Source: JBGPLH01 sp041486365 [NCBI: Thermodesulfobacteriota bacterium] (GTDB lineage Bacteria; JAUYMQ01). From it: a stretch of DNA of 8,691 nt. The notes below the pieces were generated by a model. The model worked only from the letters and a program-made list of their open reading frames with translations. It did no database searches and was not told the DNA's origin. The stretch is from the NCBI GenBank assembly GCA_041486365.1, contig JBGPLH010000121.1, positions 1 through 8,691 of the forward strand, written 5' to 3'. The position numbers were made by a program, and so were the translations under genes. Of the stretch, positions 1-6,626 are shown one piece after another (within the stretch, counting starts at the first letter, position 1; the number at the start of each line of letters is the position of its first letter).

Positions 1-360
1 GGTCTTCTTGCCGACGCCCGGCACCGCCACGATGGGCGCCGTCTTCCCCTCCACGATCGACCGCACGACGTCGGGCGCCGAGAGTCCGGAGAGGAGGTTC
101 AGTGCCACCTTCGGGCCCACGCCGGAAACCCCGATCAGCAGACGGAACACGTCCCGTTCCAGCGCCGTGAGGAATCCGAACAGGATAAAGGCGTCCTCCC
201 GCACGTGGGTATGCGTGAGGAACTCGACCGTCTCCCCTTCTTCCGGAAGCTCCGTGAAGGTGGACAGCGGCACGCTCACCTCGTAGCCCACCCCTCCGAC
301 ATCCACGAGGATCCGTTCGGTGCTCTTGGCCGCCAGGCGACCCCGCAGGCTCCCGATCAC
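1..360 (-). CDS. ruvA: Holliday junction branch migration protein RuvA (3' part cut by window edge)
   Basis: RuvA binds the four-way Holliday junction as a tetramer and loads the RuvB helicase, which drives branch migration in recombination and repair. The 120 visible residues cover the N-terminal OB-fold domain (it opens VIGSLRGRLA, then VDVGGVGYEV at about 19-28) and the first helix-hairpin-helix (LLIGVSGVGPKVALNLLSG, 74-92). The start of the second is also seen (VAVPGVGKK, 111-119). The family is about 200 residues long, so roughly the last 80, including the RuvB-contacting domain III, lie beyond the left edge. The start is GTG at 360-358, overlapping the ruvC stop as GTGA, which implies translational coupling. 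The M/V-IG-LRG opening fits the family start exactly. Identification is secure; ruvB is expected next but not visible. Confidence 0.96.
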   Translation of the reverse strand, partial: MIGSLRGRLAAKSTERILVDVGGVGYEVSVPLSTFTELPEEGETVEFLTHTHVREDAFILFGFLTALERDVFRLLIGVSGVGPKVALNLLSGLSAPDVVRSIVEGKTAPIVAVPGVGKKT

Positions 361-926
361 AGGATCAGCCGCCGCGCGCGGCGCGCGCCCCGGCCCCCCG
401 GCGAGAGCCGCGCACCCTCGCCCGCCGCGCGGGCAATTCTCGCCAGCGTCGGGGCGCACTGCGCGTGGCAGATCGCCGCAGCCAGCGCGTCCGCGGCGTC
501 TGGCGCGGGCCGGCGGGCCAGCCCGAGGATCGTCCGCACCATCTCCTGGACCTGCGCCTTCTCCGCGCGCCCCGATCCGACCACGGCCATCTTGATCTGC
601 GCCGCCGCGTAGGCGCGCACCGGCAGGCCCGCCTGCGCCGCGGCCACGAGGGCCGCGCCACGGGCATGGCCGAGGGTGATCGCCGAGCGGACGTTCTGCG
701 CGTAGAAGACGTCCTCGATGGAGACGATGGCGGGCTGGTGGTCGCGGATGACGGCGGCGAGGCTCTCGAAGAGGGAAAGCAGGCGGGAGGCCAGCGGACG
801 CTCAGCACCCACAGCCAGGGCGCCGCTGGCGACGTGGGCAAAGCGGCGGCCGCACACCTCGATGACGCCGTAGCCCGTCGTCCGGGAACCGGGGTCTACT
901 CCAAGGACGCGGTAGCCCTCCCCCAT
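357..926 (-). CDS. ruvC: Crossover junction endodeoxyribonuclease RuvC
   Basis: RuvC is the dimeric, metal-dependent resolvase that nicks Holliday junctions held by RuvAB. The 189-residue product has all four acidic catalytic residues in family positions: D11 in GVDPGSRTTGYG, E71 in VSIEDVFYAQN, and D143 and D146 in PDAADAL. The 60- and 72-residue spacings between the first three match E. coli D7, E66 and D138. The C-terminus (from about 170) is a glycine/arginine-rich tail that looks unstructured. I chose ATG at 926-924 because it puts the first beta strand (YRVLGVDPG) six to eight residues from the N-terminus as usual; the frame stays open upstream to 1025, but that part lies inside yebC and is not family-like. 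The gap to the yebC stop is 22 bases, with a G-rich weak ribosome site. It is cotranscribed with yebC and ruvA. Confidence 0.96.
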   Translation of the reverse strand: MGEGYRVLGVDPGSRTTGYGVIEVCGRRFAHVASGALAVGAERPLASRLLSLFESLAAVIRDHQPAIVSIEDVFYAQNVRSAITLGHARGAALVAAAQAGLPVRAYAAAQIKMAVVGSGRAEKAQVQEMVRTILGLARRPAPDAADALAAAICHAQCAPTLARIARAAGEGARLSPGGRGARRARRLIL

Positions 927-948
927 GCGCCCCCCGACCGCGCGTGGT

Positions 949-1698
949 TCACGCGAGGTTTTCCATCTCCGATTCGGGAATGTCGAAGTTCGCGTACGCG
1001 TTTTGGACGTCATCGTTGTCTTCAAGAGTGGACATCATGCGGAGCATCGACGCCGCCTCGGCCCCCTTCAGGGTGACCTGGCTCTGGGGCAGCATCGTGA
1101 CGTCCGCCGACGCGATGGGCAGCCTGGCGGCCTCGATGGCCGCCTTCACCGTCTCGAAGTCCTTCGGGTCGGTGATCACCTCGAAGCCCGACTCACTGTC
1201 GCGCACATCCTCCGCCCCGACCTCGAGGGCCACTTCCATGACCTTCTCTTCCGTGACGCCCGCCGACCGGTCCAAGGAGATGTATCCCTTCTTGTGGAAC
1301 ATCCAGGCGACGCTGTTGGGAGCGCCGAGGTTGCCGCCCATCTTCGTGAAGATGTGGCGGATCTCGCCGGCCGTGCGGTTCTTGTTGTCGGTGAGGCACT
1401 CGACAAGGACCGCGGCGCCACCGGGTCCGAACCCCTCGTAGGTGAGCTCGTCGTAGTGGACACCCTCGAGCTCCCCCGTGCCCTTCTTGATCGCCCGTTC
1501 GATGTTGTCCTTGGGCATGTTGACGCCCTTGGCCTTGTCGATGGCCAGGCGGAGTCGGGCATTCAAGGCGGGGTCGCCACCGCCGAGCCGGGCCGCGGTG
1601 ATCAACTCCTTGGTGACCTTCGTGAACATGGCGCCGCGCTTGGCGTCGGCGGCGCCCTTCTTCCGCTTGATCGTGCTCCACTTCGAGTGGCCGGACAT
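949..1698 (-). CDS. yebC: YebC/PmpR family protein (translation factor or transcriptional regulator)
   Basis: This is a full-length 249-residue YebC family protein. It opens with the hallmark [20 protein letters not shown] and continues with KVNMPKDN-type sequence ([18 protein letters not shown], 58-75), YEGFGPGG (87-94) and [21 protein letters not shown] (105-125, given here as landmarks). The acidic C-terminal part includes [15 protein letters not shown]. Members have been described as DNA-binding regulators (PmpR) and, more recently, as ribosome-associated factors that relieve stalling; the sequence alone does not decide which. The start ATG is preceded by AGGAAAG seven bases away (about 1706-1712). 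The frame is open far upstream, but that sequence is the antisense-like shadow of the receptor gene and is not homologous. Linkage to ruvC is widespread in bacteria. The gene probably has its own promoter in the 1699-1949 gap. Confidence 0.96.
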   Translation of the reverse strand: MSGHSKWSTIKRKKGAADAKRGAMFTKVTKELITAARLGGGDPALNARLRLAIDKAKGVNMPKDNIERAIKKGTGELEGVHYDELTYEGFGPGGAAVLVECLTDNKNRTAGEIRHIFTKMGGNLGAPNSVAWMFHKKGYISLDRSAGVTEEKVMEVALEVGAEDVRDSESGFEVITDPKDFETVKAAIEAARLPIASADVTMLPQSQVTLKGAEAASMLRMMSTLEDNDDVQNAYANFDIPESEMENLA

Positions 1699-1738
1699 GA
1701 ACGCTTTCCTGGTCGTGCACCGATGCTCTGCCGGGCCC

Positions 1739-1850
1739 GAGCCCGGAGGTCCCGCCGGAGGCCCCGCGCGCAGCGCGGGCCGACTCCTGCCATGGCGCGA
1801 GGGCCGACTCTCACGAAGCGCGGACCGAGCCCGAGGACGCGCGGGCCGAC
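1739..1850 (+). repeat. Degenerate intergenic repeat, copy A
   Basis: The 40-base core at 1745-1784 matches 6454-6493 at 36 of 40 positions. It begins with two imperfect copies of a 12-base unit (CCGCCGGAGGTC-like). After it come further units of the form GCG-GGNCCGAC ending at 1784, 1808, 1829 and 1850, so the intervals are 24, 21 and 21 bases. The stretch 1796-1811 (CGCGAGGGCCGACTCT) matches copy B at 6508-6523 at 15 of 16 positions. The core also contains a perfect 7-bp hairpin, CCCGCGC/GCGCGGG, with a 3-base loop (1762-1778 region). Strand is nominal. The origin is unknown. Confidence 0.75.
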
Positions 1851-1900
1851 CAGGCATGGGGGGGTTTGAGGGGGACGGCCGGGGGCGACGGCGTCGGGTC

Positions 1901-1930
1901 AAACTAGCACGGGGGGGCTGAATCTGTAAA
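1901..1930 (-). promoter_or_regulatory. Candidate promoter for yebC-ruvC-ruvA
   Basis: On the minus strand, TTTACA (1930-1925) is separated by 18 bases from TAGTTT (1906-1901). The -35 matches five of six consensus positions; the -10 is weak (three of six). Transcription would start near 1894 and give a leader of about 196 bases before the yebC ATG. The spacer contains a run of seven C (G on the plus strand, 1911-1917). This is a prediction from hexamers only. Confidence 0.45.
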
Positions 1931-1949
1931 GAAAATCGAGTCTCAGGGC

Positions 1950-2777
1950 CTACCGCAGCGCGGCTCCATCGCGCGCCCCCATCAGCACGCGCGAGAGCGT
2001 CCGGAGCGCCGCCGCGGTCCGGATCCCGTGCCACGCGAGAAGCGTTCCGTCCACGCGCAGCACCTCGGGAGCGACGCCCGCCCGGACGAGGGCCTCGCGG
2101 TCCGCTTCCGCGAACGCGTAGGGCTCCGTCGGGAGCAGGGCGAGGGCGGGCATGCGCCGGGCCGCCTCCTCGATCGTCGTGCGCGGATAGCGCTTGTCCT
2201 CGTCGCTGAAGACGTTCCGTCCGCCGCAGGTGTTGAGCAGATCGGCAAGGTAGGTATCGTCGCTGGCCGTGATCCAGGGATCCTTCCAGACGGGGACGAA
2301 ATAGGAGACGGCCGCATGGGACGCGGCCGCGCCGCGGGCCTCGAGGAGCGCAGCCCGCACGTCCGCGAGAAAGGGCGCCGCGCCCTCCTCCGTCGCCGTA
2401 AGCCTCGCCATCTCCGCCATCGCCCCGATCGCCTGCAACACGGTGCGAGGAAAGGAGACGTGGACGGGAAGCCCCGCGGCTTCGAGCTTGCGCACCGCGT
2501 GCTCGCGGTTCTCCTCCGCGTTGGCCAGCACGAGATCGGGTTCGAGCGCCGTCACCCGCGCCACGTCGGGCGACACCACGTGTCCCACCCGGGGAAGAGC
2601 CGCGACCAATTCCGCCGGATCGGTGCACCAGTCGGTCACGCCCACGAGTCGGTCCCCGAGGCCGAAGGCCGCGAGCGTCTCCGTCACGCTCGGAACGAGC
2701 GAGACCACGCGGCGCGGTCGCTCCGGCAACGTGAGCGTTCTGCCGAGATCGTCCTTCACCTGCACCGGATTCTCCAC
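1950..2777 (-). CDS. Helical-backbone metal receptor, BtuF/TroA-like (cobalamin or iron-chelate binding protein), no signal peptide
   Basis: This 275-residue protein has the two-lobed type III solute-binding fold of BtuF/FhuD relatives (COG0614 type). The first lobe carries [20 protein letters not shown] (21-40), VGVTDW (45-50), LPRVGH (61-66) and ALEPDLVLA (77-85). After the linking helix (about 130-155), the second lobe carries [12 protein letters not shown] (159-170), [18 protein letters not shown] (173-190) and the C-terminal [13 protein letters not shown] helix. Family members normally feed a metal chelate or cobalamin to a BtuCD-type ABC transporter. No permease or ATPase is nearby. The start is GTG at 2777; the encoded N-terminus goes straight into the first beta strand, with no signal peptide or lipobox, and no ATG, GTG or TTG lies in frame upstream. 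It may therefore act in the cytoplasm. Its gene follows the ABC1 kinase by 41 bases and is probably cotranscribed. Fold assignment is firm; ligand is unknown. Confidence 0.85.
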   Translation of the reverse strand: MENPVQVKDDLGRTLTLPERPRRVVSLVPSVTETLAAFGLGDRLVGVTDWCTDPAELVAALPRVGHVVSPDVARVTALEPDLVLANAEENREHAVRKLEAAGLPVHVSFPRTVLQAIGAMAEMARLTATEEGAAPFLADVRAALLEARGAAASHAAVSYFVPVWKDPWITASDDTYLADLLNTCGGRNVFSDEDKRYPRTTIEEAARRMPALALLPTEPYAFAEADREALVRAGVAPEVLRVDGTLLAWHGIRTAAALRTLSRVLMGARDGAALR

Positions 2778-2778
2778 G

Positions 2779-2809
2779 CCGGCCCGGGAGCGCGGCGTCT
2801 CCGGGCCGG
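2779..2809. repeat. Inverted repeat between kinase and receptor genes
   Basis: Perfect 9-bp arms CCGGCCCGG (2779-2787) and CCGGGCCGG (2801-2809) flank a 13-base loop. In the minus-strand transcript this hairpin would end one base before the GTG start of the receptor gene. There is no U tract, so it is not a classical terminator; it could modulate translation of the receptor or be neutral GC-rich sequence. Confidence 0.55.
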
Positions 2810-2818
2810 AGGTCGAGG

Positions 2819-4138
2819 TCAGCCGGCGGCGGCCATCGCGTCGTGCAGGAAGCTCACGACCCGCTGATCCGTGAAGAGGTTCACGTCGGGCGCCAGGGCC
2901 TTGGCGTACCGGTCGAAGTAGAGCATCTGCTTGGTGAGGAGCGTGAACTCCCGCGGAAAGGACCAGCCGTGGCGCGCCGCGCGCCGCATGAAGGCCGGGA
3001 AGATCTCCTCGTAGCGGATGTCCCGGTAGTGACGCGTGAAGAAGGGCGCGTACAGCTCCTCGAGATCGTGGATCACGTCCTCGACGCGGGTGCCCGCGGG
3101 AATCGCGCCCATCTCCTGTAGCGGAGCAACGAGGCCAGCGACGTCCGCGGTGGCGAAGGCCCGCATGTAGCGGAAGATACGATCGCGGGAGGCGGCGTCG
3201 AACTTGCCCATGATCCCGAAATCGAGATAGCCGATCCGGCGTCCCGGGAGCAGCAGGAAGTTCCCCGCATGGACGTCGCCATGGAAGAATCCGTAGAGCG
3301 CGAATGCCTGCATCCAGGCCCGCACGCCGCGGAGCAGGACGCCCTCGGAATCCGGCACTTCGCGCCGGATCCGATCGAAATCGCTGATCTTGATCCCGTA
3401 GAGGCGTTCCATCGTGAGCACCCGCCTCGTGCTGAAGGCGCGGTAGAGCCTGGGAACCACGATATCGTCGTTGCCGAGCTCCTTCTGGATGAGGGCAAAG
3501 CGCTCCATGTGCTCCGCCTCGAGTCCGAAGTCCATCTCCTCGCCCAGCTGCATTCGAAGGTCCTCGACCTGGCGGGTGGCGTGCGCCAGCCGGACCACGG
3601 GGATCAGGGTCTCGAGCGTGCGCGTGATCATGCGCATGTGGTGCATGTCACGCTCGACGATTTCCGCGAGACCGGGCCGCTGCACCTTGAGCACCACGTC
3701 GGTCCCGTCCTGAAGGCGCGCCGCGTGCACCTGGGCGATGCTGGCCGCGGCGAGGGGCACGGGATCGATTTCCGCGAAGAGCTTTTCGAGGGGCGCGCCC
3801 AGGTCCTCCTCGATGGCCCTCCGCACGACGGCGAAGGGCTCGGGAGGCACCTCGTCCAGCAGCCGGGCCAGCTCCACGGCGTAGGGCTCCGGGAGGAACC
3901 CCGTCGACGAGGCGGCAAGCTGGCCGAACTTGATCCAGGTGGGGCCGAGGCGCTGGAGCGCGAGGCGCAGCGCCAGGGGTCCGGGGAGAGGCCCGGGCCG
4001 GGGTCGTCCGCGCAGGAACGCCCGGAGGCGGCGCAGGCCGAGCCGGTCGGCGAGGACCGAGAGGGCCGCCGCCGCGAAGACGGTGTTCACCTCGGCCATC
4101 CGCGCAAGCGCGCGCAGGTAGCGTTCCGGCCTGCTCAT
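2819..4138 (-). CDS. ABC1/UbiB/AarF-family atypical kinase
   Basis: This 439-residue protein belongs to the ABC1 (UbiB/COQ8) kinase-like family, which supports quinone biosynthesis and other lipid-related processes. The signatures are in order: KFGQ (70-73, the KxGQ motif), the alanine-rich nucleotide loop AAAS (130-133) followed by IAQVHAA, the lysine K151 in [20 protein letters not shown] (200-210), the catalytic-loop-like HGDVHAGN (286-293) and YLDFGIMG with D306. All key residues are present. Unlike E. coli UbiB (about 546 residues) it has no clear C-terminal membrane hairpin, so it may be soluble or peripherally attached. I chose ATG at 4138 because GGAG lies seven bases upstream. The alternative ATG at 4177 adds 13 residues, has no ribosome site and would sit about six bases from the predicted transcription start. 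No quinone-pathway gene is nearby; the next gene downstream encodes the metal receptor. Confidence 0.92.
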   Translation of the reverse strand: MSRPERYLRALARMAEVNTVFAAAALSVLADRLGLRRLRAFLRGRPRPGPLPGPLALRLALQRLGPTWIKFGQLAASSTGFLPEPYAVELARLLDEVPPEPFAVVRRAIEEDLGAPLEKLFAEIDPVPLAAASIAQVHAARLQDGTDVVLKVQRPGLAEIVERDMHHMRMITRTLETLIPVVRLAHATRQVEDLRMQLGEEMDFGLEAEHMERFALIQKELGNDDIVVPRLYRAFSTRRVLTMERLYGIKISDFDRIRREVPDSEGVLLRGVRAWMQAFALYGFFHGDVHAGNFLLLPGRRIGYLDFGIMGKFDAASRDRIFRYMRAFATADVAGLVAPLQEMGAIPAGTRVEDVIHDLEELYAPFFTRHYRDIRYEEIFPAFMRRAARHGWSFPREFTLLTKQMLYFDRYAKALAPDVNLFTDQRVVSFLHDAMAAAG

Positions 4139-4179
4139 GCCTGGACTCCAGGGGAAAGCGCCATCGCGGGGAAGCATCC

Positions 4180-4189
4180 CGAACGTTCG
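4180..4189. promoter_or_regulatory. 10-bp palindrome at the kinase transcription start
   Basis: CGAACGTTCG is a perfect palindrome directly downstream of the kinase -10 hexamer, where a repressor site could lie. It is short enough to arise by chance. Confidence 0.3.
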
Positions 4190-4219
4190 TTGTTAGCACA
4201 GCCCCCGATCCCTCGGCAA
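4190..4219 (-). promoter_or_regulatory. Candidate promoter for the ABC1 kinase operon
   Basis: On the minus strand, TTGCCG (4219-4214) is followed after 18 bases by TAACAA (4195-4190), preceded by TGC as in extended -10 promoters. Transcription would start near 4183, leaving a leader of about 45 bases before ATG 4138 and supporting that start over 4177. Confidence 0.45.
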
Positions 4220-4233
4220 CCGCGCGGCCCGCC

Positions 4234-4263
4234 TTGCCAAAGGCGGCGGCGCCCGCTTATCTT
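4234..4263 (+). promoter_or_regulatory. Candidate promoter for the aldolase/dehydrogenase gene
   Basis: TTGCCA (4234-4239) and TATCTT (4258-4263) are 18 bases apart. The predicted start near 4270 gives a leader of about 64 bases ending in the ribosome site AAGGAG (4323-4328). The -35 box lies 14 bases from the -35 box of the divergent kinase promoter. Confidence 0.5.
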
Positions 4264-4333
4264 GGCTCCTTCGCGATATCCACGCATTCATCCCGGCGGG
4301 TCGGGCCCGCGGCCGCCGCCCCAAGGAGCGCGC

Positions 4334-6394
4334 ATGCGTAATCGCTGGAACGACGACGAGGCGAAGGGCCTGGACGCGATGGGGCTCCTCGTCCTCTCCT
4401 CGCGCCTGCTCGGCGCCGAGCCCGACCTCGTGCTCTGGGGCGGGGGGAACACCTCCATGAAGGGCCTGGAGCGCGACTTCCGCGGCCGCGAGGTTCGCGT
4501 GCTCCGCGTCAAGGGAAGCGGCTCGGATCTGAAGACGATCGAGCCGAGGCACTTCTCCGGGATCCGGCTCGAGGATCTCGAGCCCTTGTATCAGCGCGAG
4601 TCGATGACGGACGACGAGATGGTCGCGTACCTCGCGCACACGCTCCTGGAGCCGGGCTCGGCGCGCCCCTCGATCGAGACGCTGCTCCACGGTTTCGTTC
4701 CCCACACCTTCATCCACCACACCCACGCCGACGCGATCCTCTCGATCACCAACCTCGACGTCGGCCGCAAGATCGTCTCCGGGCTCTACGGCAAGGACGC
4801 CGTGCTCGTCCCCTACCGCCGCCCGGGCTTCGCGCTCTCCCGCCAGGTGGCCGACGCCGTCCGCGCCCACCCGGAGGCGCGCGCGGTGGTGCTCGAGTGG
4901 CACGGGCTGATCACCTGGGGCGAGACGGCCAAGGAGAGCTACTCCTCCACCATCGAGATGGTGACCCGGGCGGAGGAGCTCGCGGCGGATCGTGCCCGCG
5001 GACGGCAGGTGTTCGGGCCGCCGATCGTGGCGACGCCCGCCCCGGAGGAACGGCGGCGGCTCGCGGCGGAAATCGCGCCCGCAATCAGGGGGGAGACCTC
5101 GCGGGAGGCGCGGGTGGTCCTTCACTTCGATGACGGATCGGACGTGCTCGACTTCCTCCACGCGCGCGACGGCGCGGCGCTGTCCCAGGTGGGGCCGGCC
5201 ACGCCCGATCACATGATGAACACGAAGGTCCTGCCGCTCTGCGCCGGGGACCTTCCGCTGTCGGACCCGGACGCGTCGCGCGCGCGCCTGCGCGAGCGGC
5301 TCGCCCGGTACGCGGAGGACTACCGCGCCTGGGTCGGTCGGCACCAGCGCCCGGGCGATCCGGTGCTCGATCCCTACCCGCGGGTGATCCTCGTGCCCGG
5401 CGTCGGCATGTTCACCACGGGGAAGGACGTGCAGCGCGCCCGGATCGTGGCGGACATCTACCACCACACGATCCACGTGATGCGCGGAGCCGTTGGAATC
5501 GGGAAGTACACCTCGCTCCCGGACGACGACGCCTACGACATCGAGTACTGGCCCATGGAGCTCTACAAGCTCGCTCTGCTTCCGGTCGAGAAGGAGCTGT
5601 CGCGGCGCGTGGCGTTCGTGACGGGGGCCGCCCGGGGCATCGGCGCCGCGATCGCGCGGCGCCTGGCCTCCGCCGGGGCGCACGTCGTCGTGACGGACGT
5701 GGACGAGGGGCGGCTCTCGGCCGTGTCAGATGAGATTGCGAAGAAGGAAGGAGCGGGCCGGGCGCTCCCGCTCGCGATGGACGTGACGGACGAGGCGGAC
5801 CTGCAGCGCGCCTTTGACGCCGCCTGCGTCGCCTATGGTGGCGTGGATATCGTCGTGAGCAACGCCGGCATGGCGGTCTCCTCGCCGATCGACACGCTTC
5901 GGGTGGAGGACTGGCGCCGCAGCCTCGAGGTGAACGCGACGGGACACTTCCTCGTGGCGCGGGAGGCGCTACGGGTAATGAAACGGCAGGGGCTCGGAGG
6001 GAGCGTCGTGTTCAACGCGAGCAAGAACGTGCTCGCCCCCGGGAAGGACTTCGCGGCCTACTCCGCGGCCAAGGCGGCGCAGACCCAGCTCGCACGGGTG
6101 CTCGCCATCGAGGGCGGTCCGTACGGGATCCGCGTGAACCTCGTGAACCCCGACGCGGTCTTCCAGGACTCGGGGCTCTGGTCCCCGGAGGTGCGGGCCC
6201 AGCGCGCGGAGGCCCAGGGCATCCGCCCCGAAGAGGTCGAGGATTACTACCGGAGGCGCAACCTGCTGCAGGCCCCCGTCCTCCCGGAGGACGTCGCGGA
6301 GGCGGTGCTCTTCCTCGCGAGCGAACGGAGCGCGAAGACCACGGGCTGCATCGTCCCGGTGGACGGGGGAATCGTCGGGGCGTTCCCGCGCTAG
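4334..6394 (+). CDS. Bifunctional class II aldolase / short-chain dehydrogenase (rhamnulose-1-phosphate aldolase/lactaldehyde dehydrogenase type)
   Basis: This 686-residue fusion matches the architecture of bacterial RhaD-type aldolase-dehydrogenases. The aldolase half would split a ketose phosphate such as L-rhamnulose 1-phosphate into dihydroxyacetone phosphate and lactaldehyde. The dehydrogenase half would oxidise or reduce the aldehyde with NAD. The N-terminal class II aldolase domain (about 15-415) has the candidate catalytic E115 in PSIETLLHG, zinc ligands H129 and H131 in FIHHTHADA, and H190 in LEWHGLITWG. The C-terminal SDR domain (about 422-686) has the cofactor loop TGAARGIG (430-437), VSNAG (508-512) and the full tetrad N534, S563, Y576, K580 (YSAAK). 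The start ATG has AAGGAG five bases upstream; the frame is open far upstream but that is antisense to the kinase. It is the only plus-strand protein gene here, with no rhamnose kinase, isomerase or transporter around it, so the substrate is uncertain. Confidence 0.93.
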   Translation: MRNRWNDDEAKGLDAMGLLVLSSRLLGAEPDLVLWGGGNTSMKGLERDFRGREVRVLRVKGSGSDLKTIEPRHFSGIRLEDLEPLYQRESMTDDEMVAYLAHTLLEPGSARPSIETLLHGFVPHTFIHHTHADAILSITNLDVGRKIVSGLYGKDAVLVPYRRPGFALSRQVADAVRAHPEARAVVLEWHGLITWGETAKESYSSTIEMVTRAEELAADRARGRQVFGPPIVATPAPEERRRLAAEIAPAIRGETSREARVVLHFDDGSDVLDFLHARDGAALSQVGPATPDHMMNTKVLPLCAGDLPLSDPDASRARLRERLARYAEDYRAWVGRHQRPGDPVLDPYPRVILVPGVGMFTTGKDVQRARIVADIYHHTIHVMRGAVGIGKYTSLPDDDAYDIEYWPMELYKLALLPVEKELSRRVAFVTGAARGIGAAIARRLASAGAHVVVTDVDEGRLSAVSDEIAKKEGAGRALPLAMDVTDEADLQRAFDAACVAYGGVDIVVSNAGMAVSSPIDTLRVEDWRRSLEVNATGHFLVAREALRVMKRQGLGGSVVFNASKNVLAPGKDFAAYSAAKAAQTQLARVLAIEGGPYGIRVNLVNPDAVFQDSGLWSPEVRAQRAEAQGIRPEEVEDYYRRRNLLQAPVLPEDVAEAVLFLASERSAKTTGCIVPVDGGIVGAFPR

Positions 6395-6443
6395 TCGCGC
6401 CCCGTGGACGCTCTAGGCACGAGGGAGCCGCTAGTCCCGTCCG

Positions 6444-6568
6444 GTGTTCCGCCGGAGGTCCCGCCGGAGGTCCCGAGCGAAGCGAGGGCCGACAAGAGTC
6501 ATCAAGTCGCGAGGACCGACTCTGGACAAGCTGCGAGAACCAGCGCCCTCCATGCCGCGCGGGCCGGC
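6444..6568 (+). repeat. Degenerate intergenic repeat, copy B
   Basis: This copy opens with a perfect tandem 12-base unit CCGCCGGAGGTC (6449-6460 and 6461-6472). Its 40-base core at 6454-6493 matches copy A at 36 of 40 positions. GCG-GGNCCGAC-like units end at 6493, 6520, 6544 and 6568, so the intervals are 27, 24 and 24 bases. The third unit is the most diverged. It lies between the stop of the aldolase gene and the terminator, in the same orientation as copy A. No reading frame here looks like a known protein. Confidence 0.75.
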
Positions 6569-6580
6569 TTCCGAAAAACC

Positions 6581-6608
6581 AAAGCCCCGGACTCGCGTCC
6601 GGGGCTTT
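6581..6608. terminator. Bidirectional rho-independent terminator
   Basis: Perfect 11-bp arms AAAGCCCCGGA (6581-6591) and TCCGGGGCTTT (6598-6608) flank a 6-base loop. There is a TTTT on the plus side (6606-6609) and an A run at 6574-6578 that becomes a T run for minus-strand transcripts. It lies between the converging aldolase and glutathione S-transferase genes and can end both. Confidence 0.85.
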
Positions 6609-6626
6609 TCGTTCTCTCGCCCGTGC

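Larger units (their letters stand above)
1699..1949. other. 251-base intergenic gap upstream of yebC
   Basis: No gene is visible here. Reading in the direction of yebC transcription, the gap holds a candidate promoter (1901-1930), a G-tract cluster on the plus strand (1858-1917), a degenerate repeat with two 12-base units and four spaced units (1739-1850), and the yebC ribosome site (1706-1712). I see no terminator hairpin directly after the receptor gene stop at 1950, so some read-through into yebC is possible. Confidence 0.7.

Noticed and set aside
1739-1850. CRISPR array interpretation of the spaced repeat units
   Set aside because: The units are only about 12 bases, imperfect, and the spacers are 9-15 bases; no cas gene is present.
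925-1869. Plus-strand open frame of 314 codons opposite yebC and ruvC
   Set aside because: Shadow of yebC; no recognisable motif or ribosome site.
1699-1949. LexA/SOS box ahead of yebC-ruvC-ruvA
   Set aside because: ruv genes are often SOS-controlled, but I see no GAAC-N4-GTTC or CTG-N10-CAG-like site in this gap.
1699-2628. N-terminal extension of yebC frame to 2628
   Set aside because: The extra sequence is out of frame with the receptor gene on the same strand and lacks YebC homology; the ATG at 1698 starts the family hallmark.
3269-4333. Upstream extension of the aldolase frame through the kinase gene
   Set aside because: The frame is open, but it is antisense to the kinase; the ATG at 4334 has a good ribosome site and matches the family N-terminus.
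4193-5683. Long open frame (496 codons) on the minus strand opposite the aldolase gene
   Set aside because: It is antisense to a gene with intact catalytic motifs, and its sequence is low-complexity R/G/H/V-rich as expected from GC-rich antisense reading.
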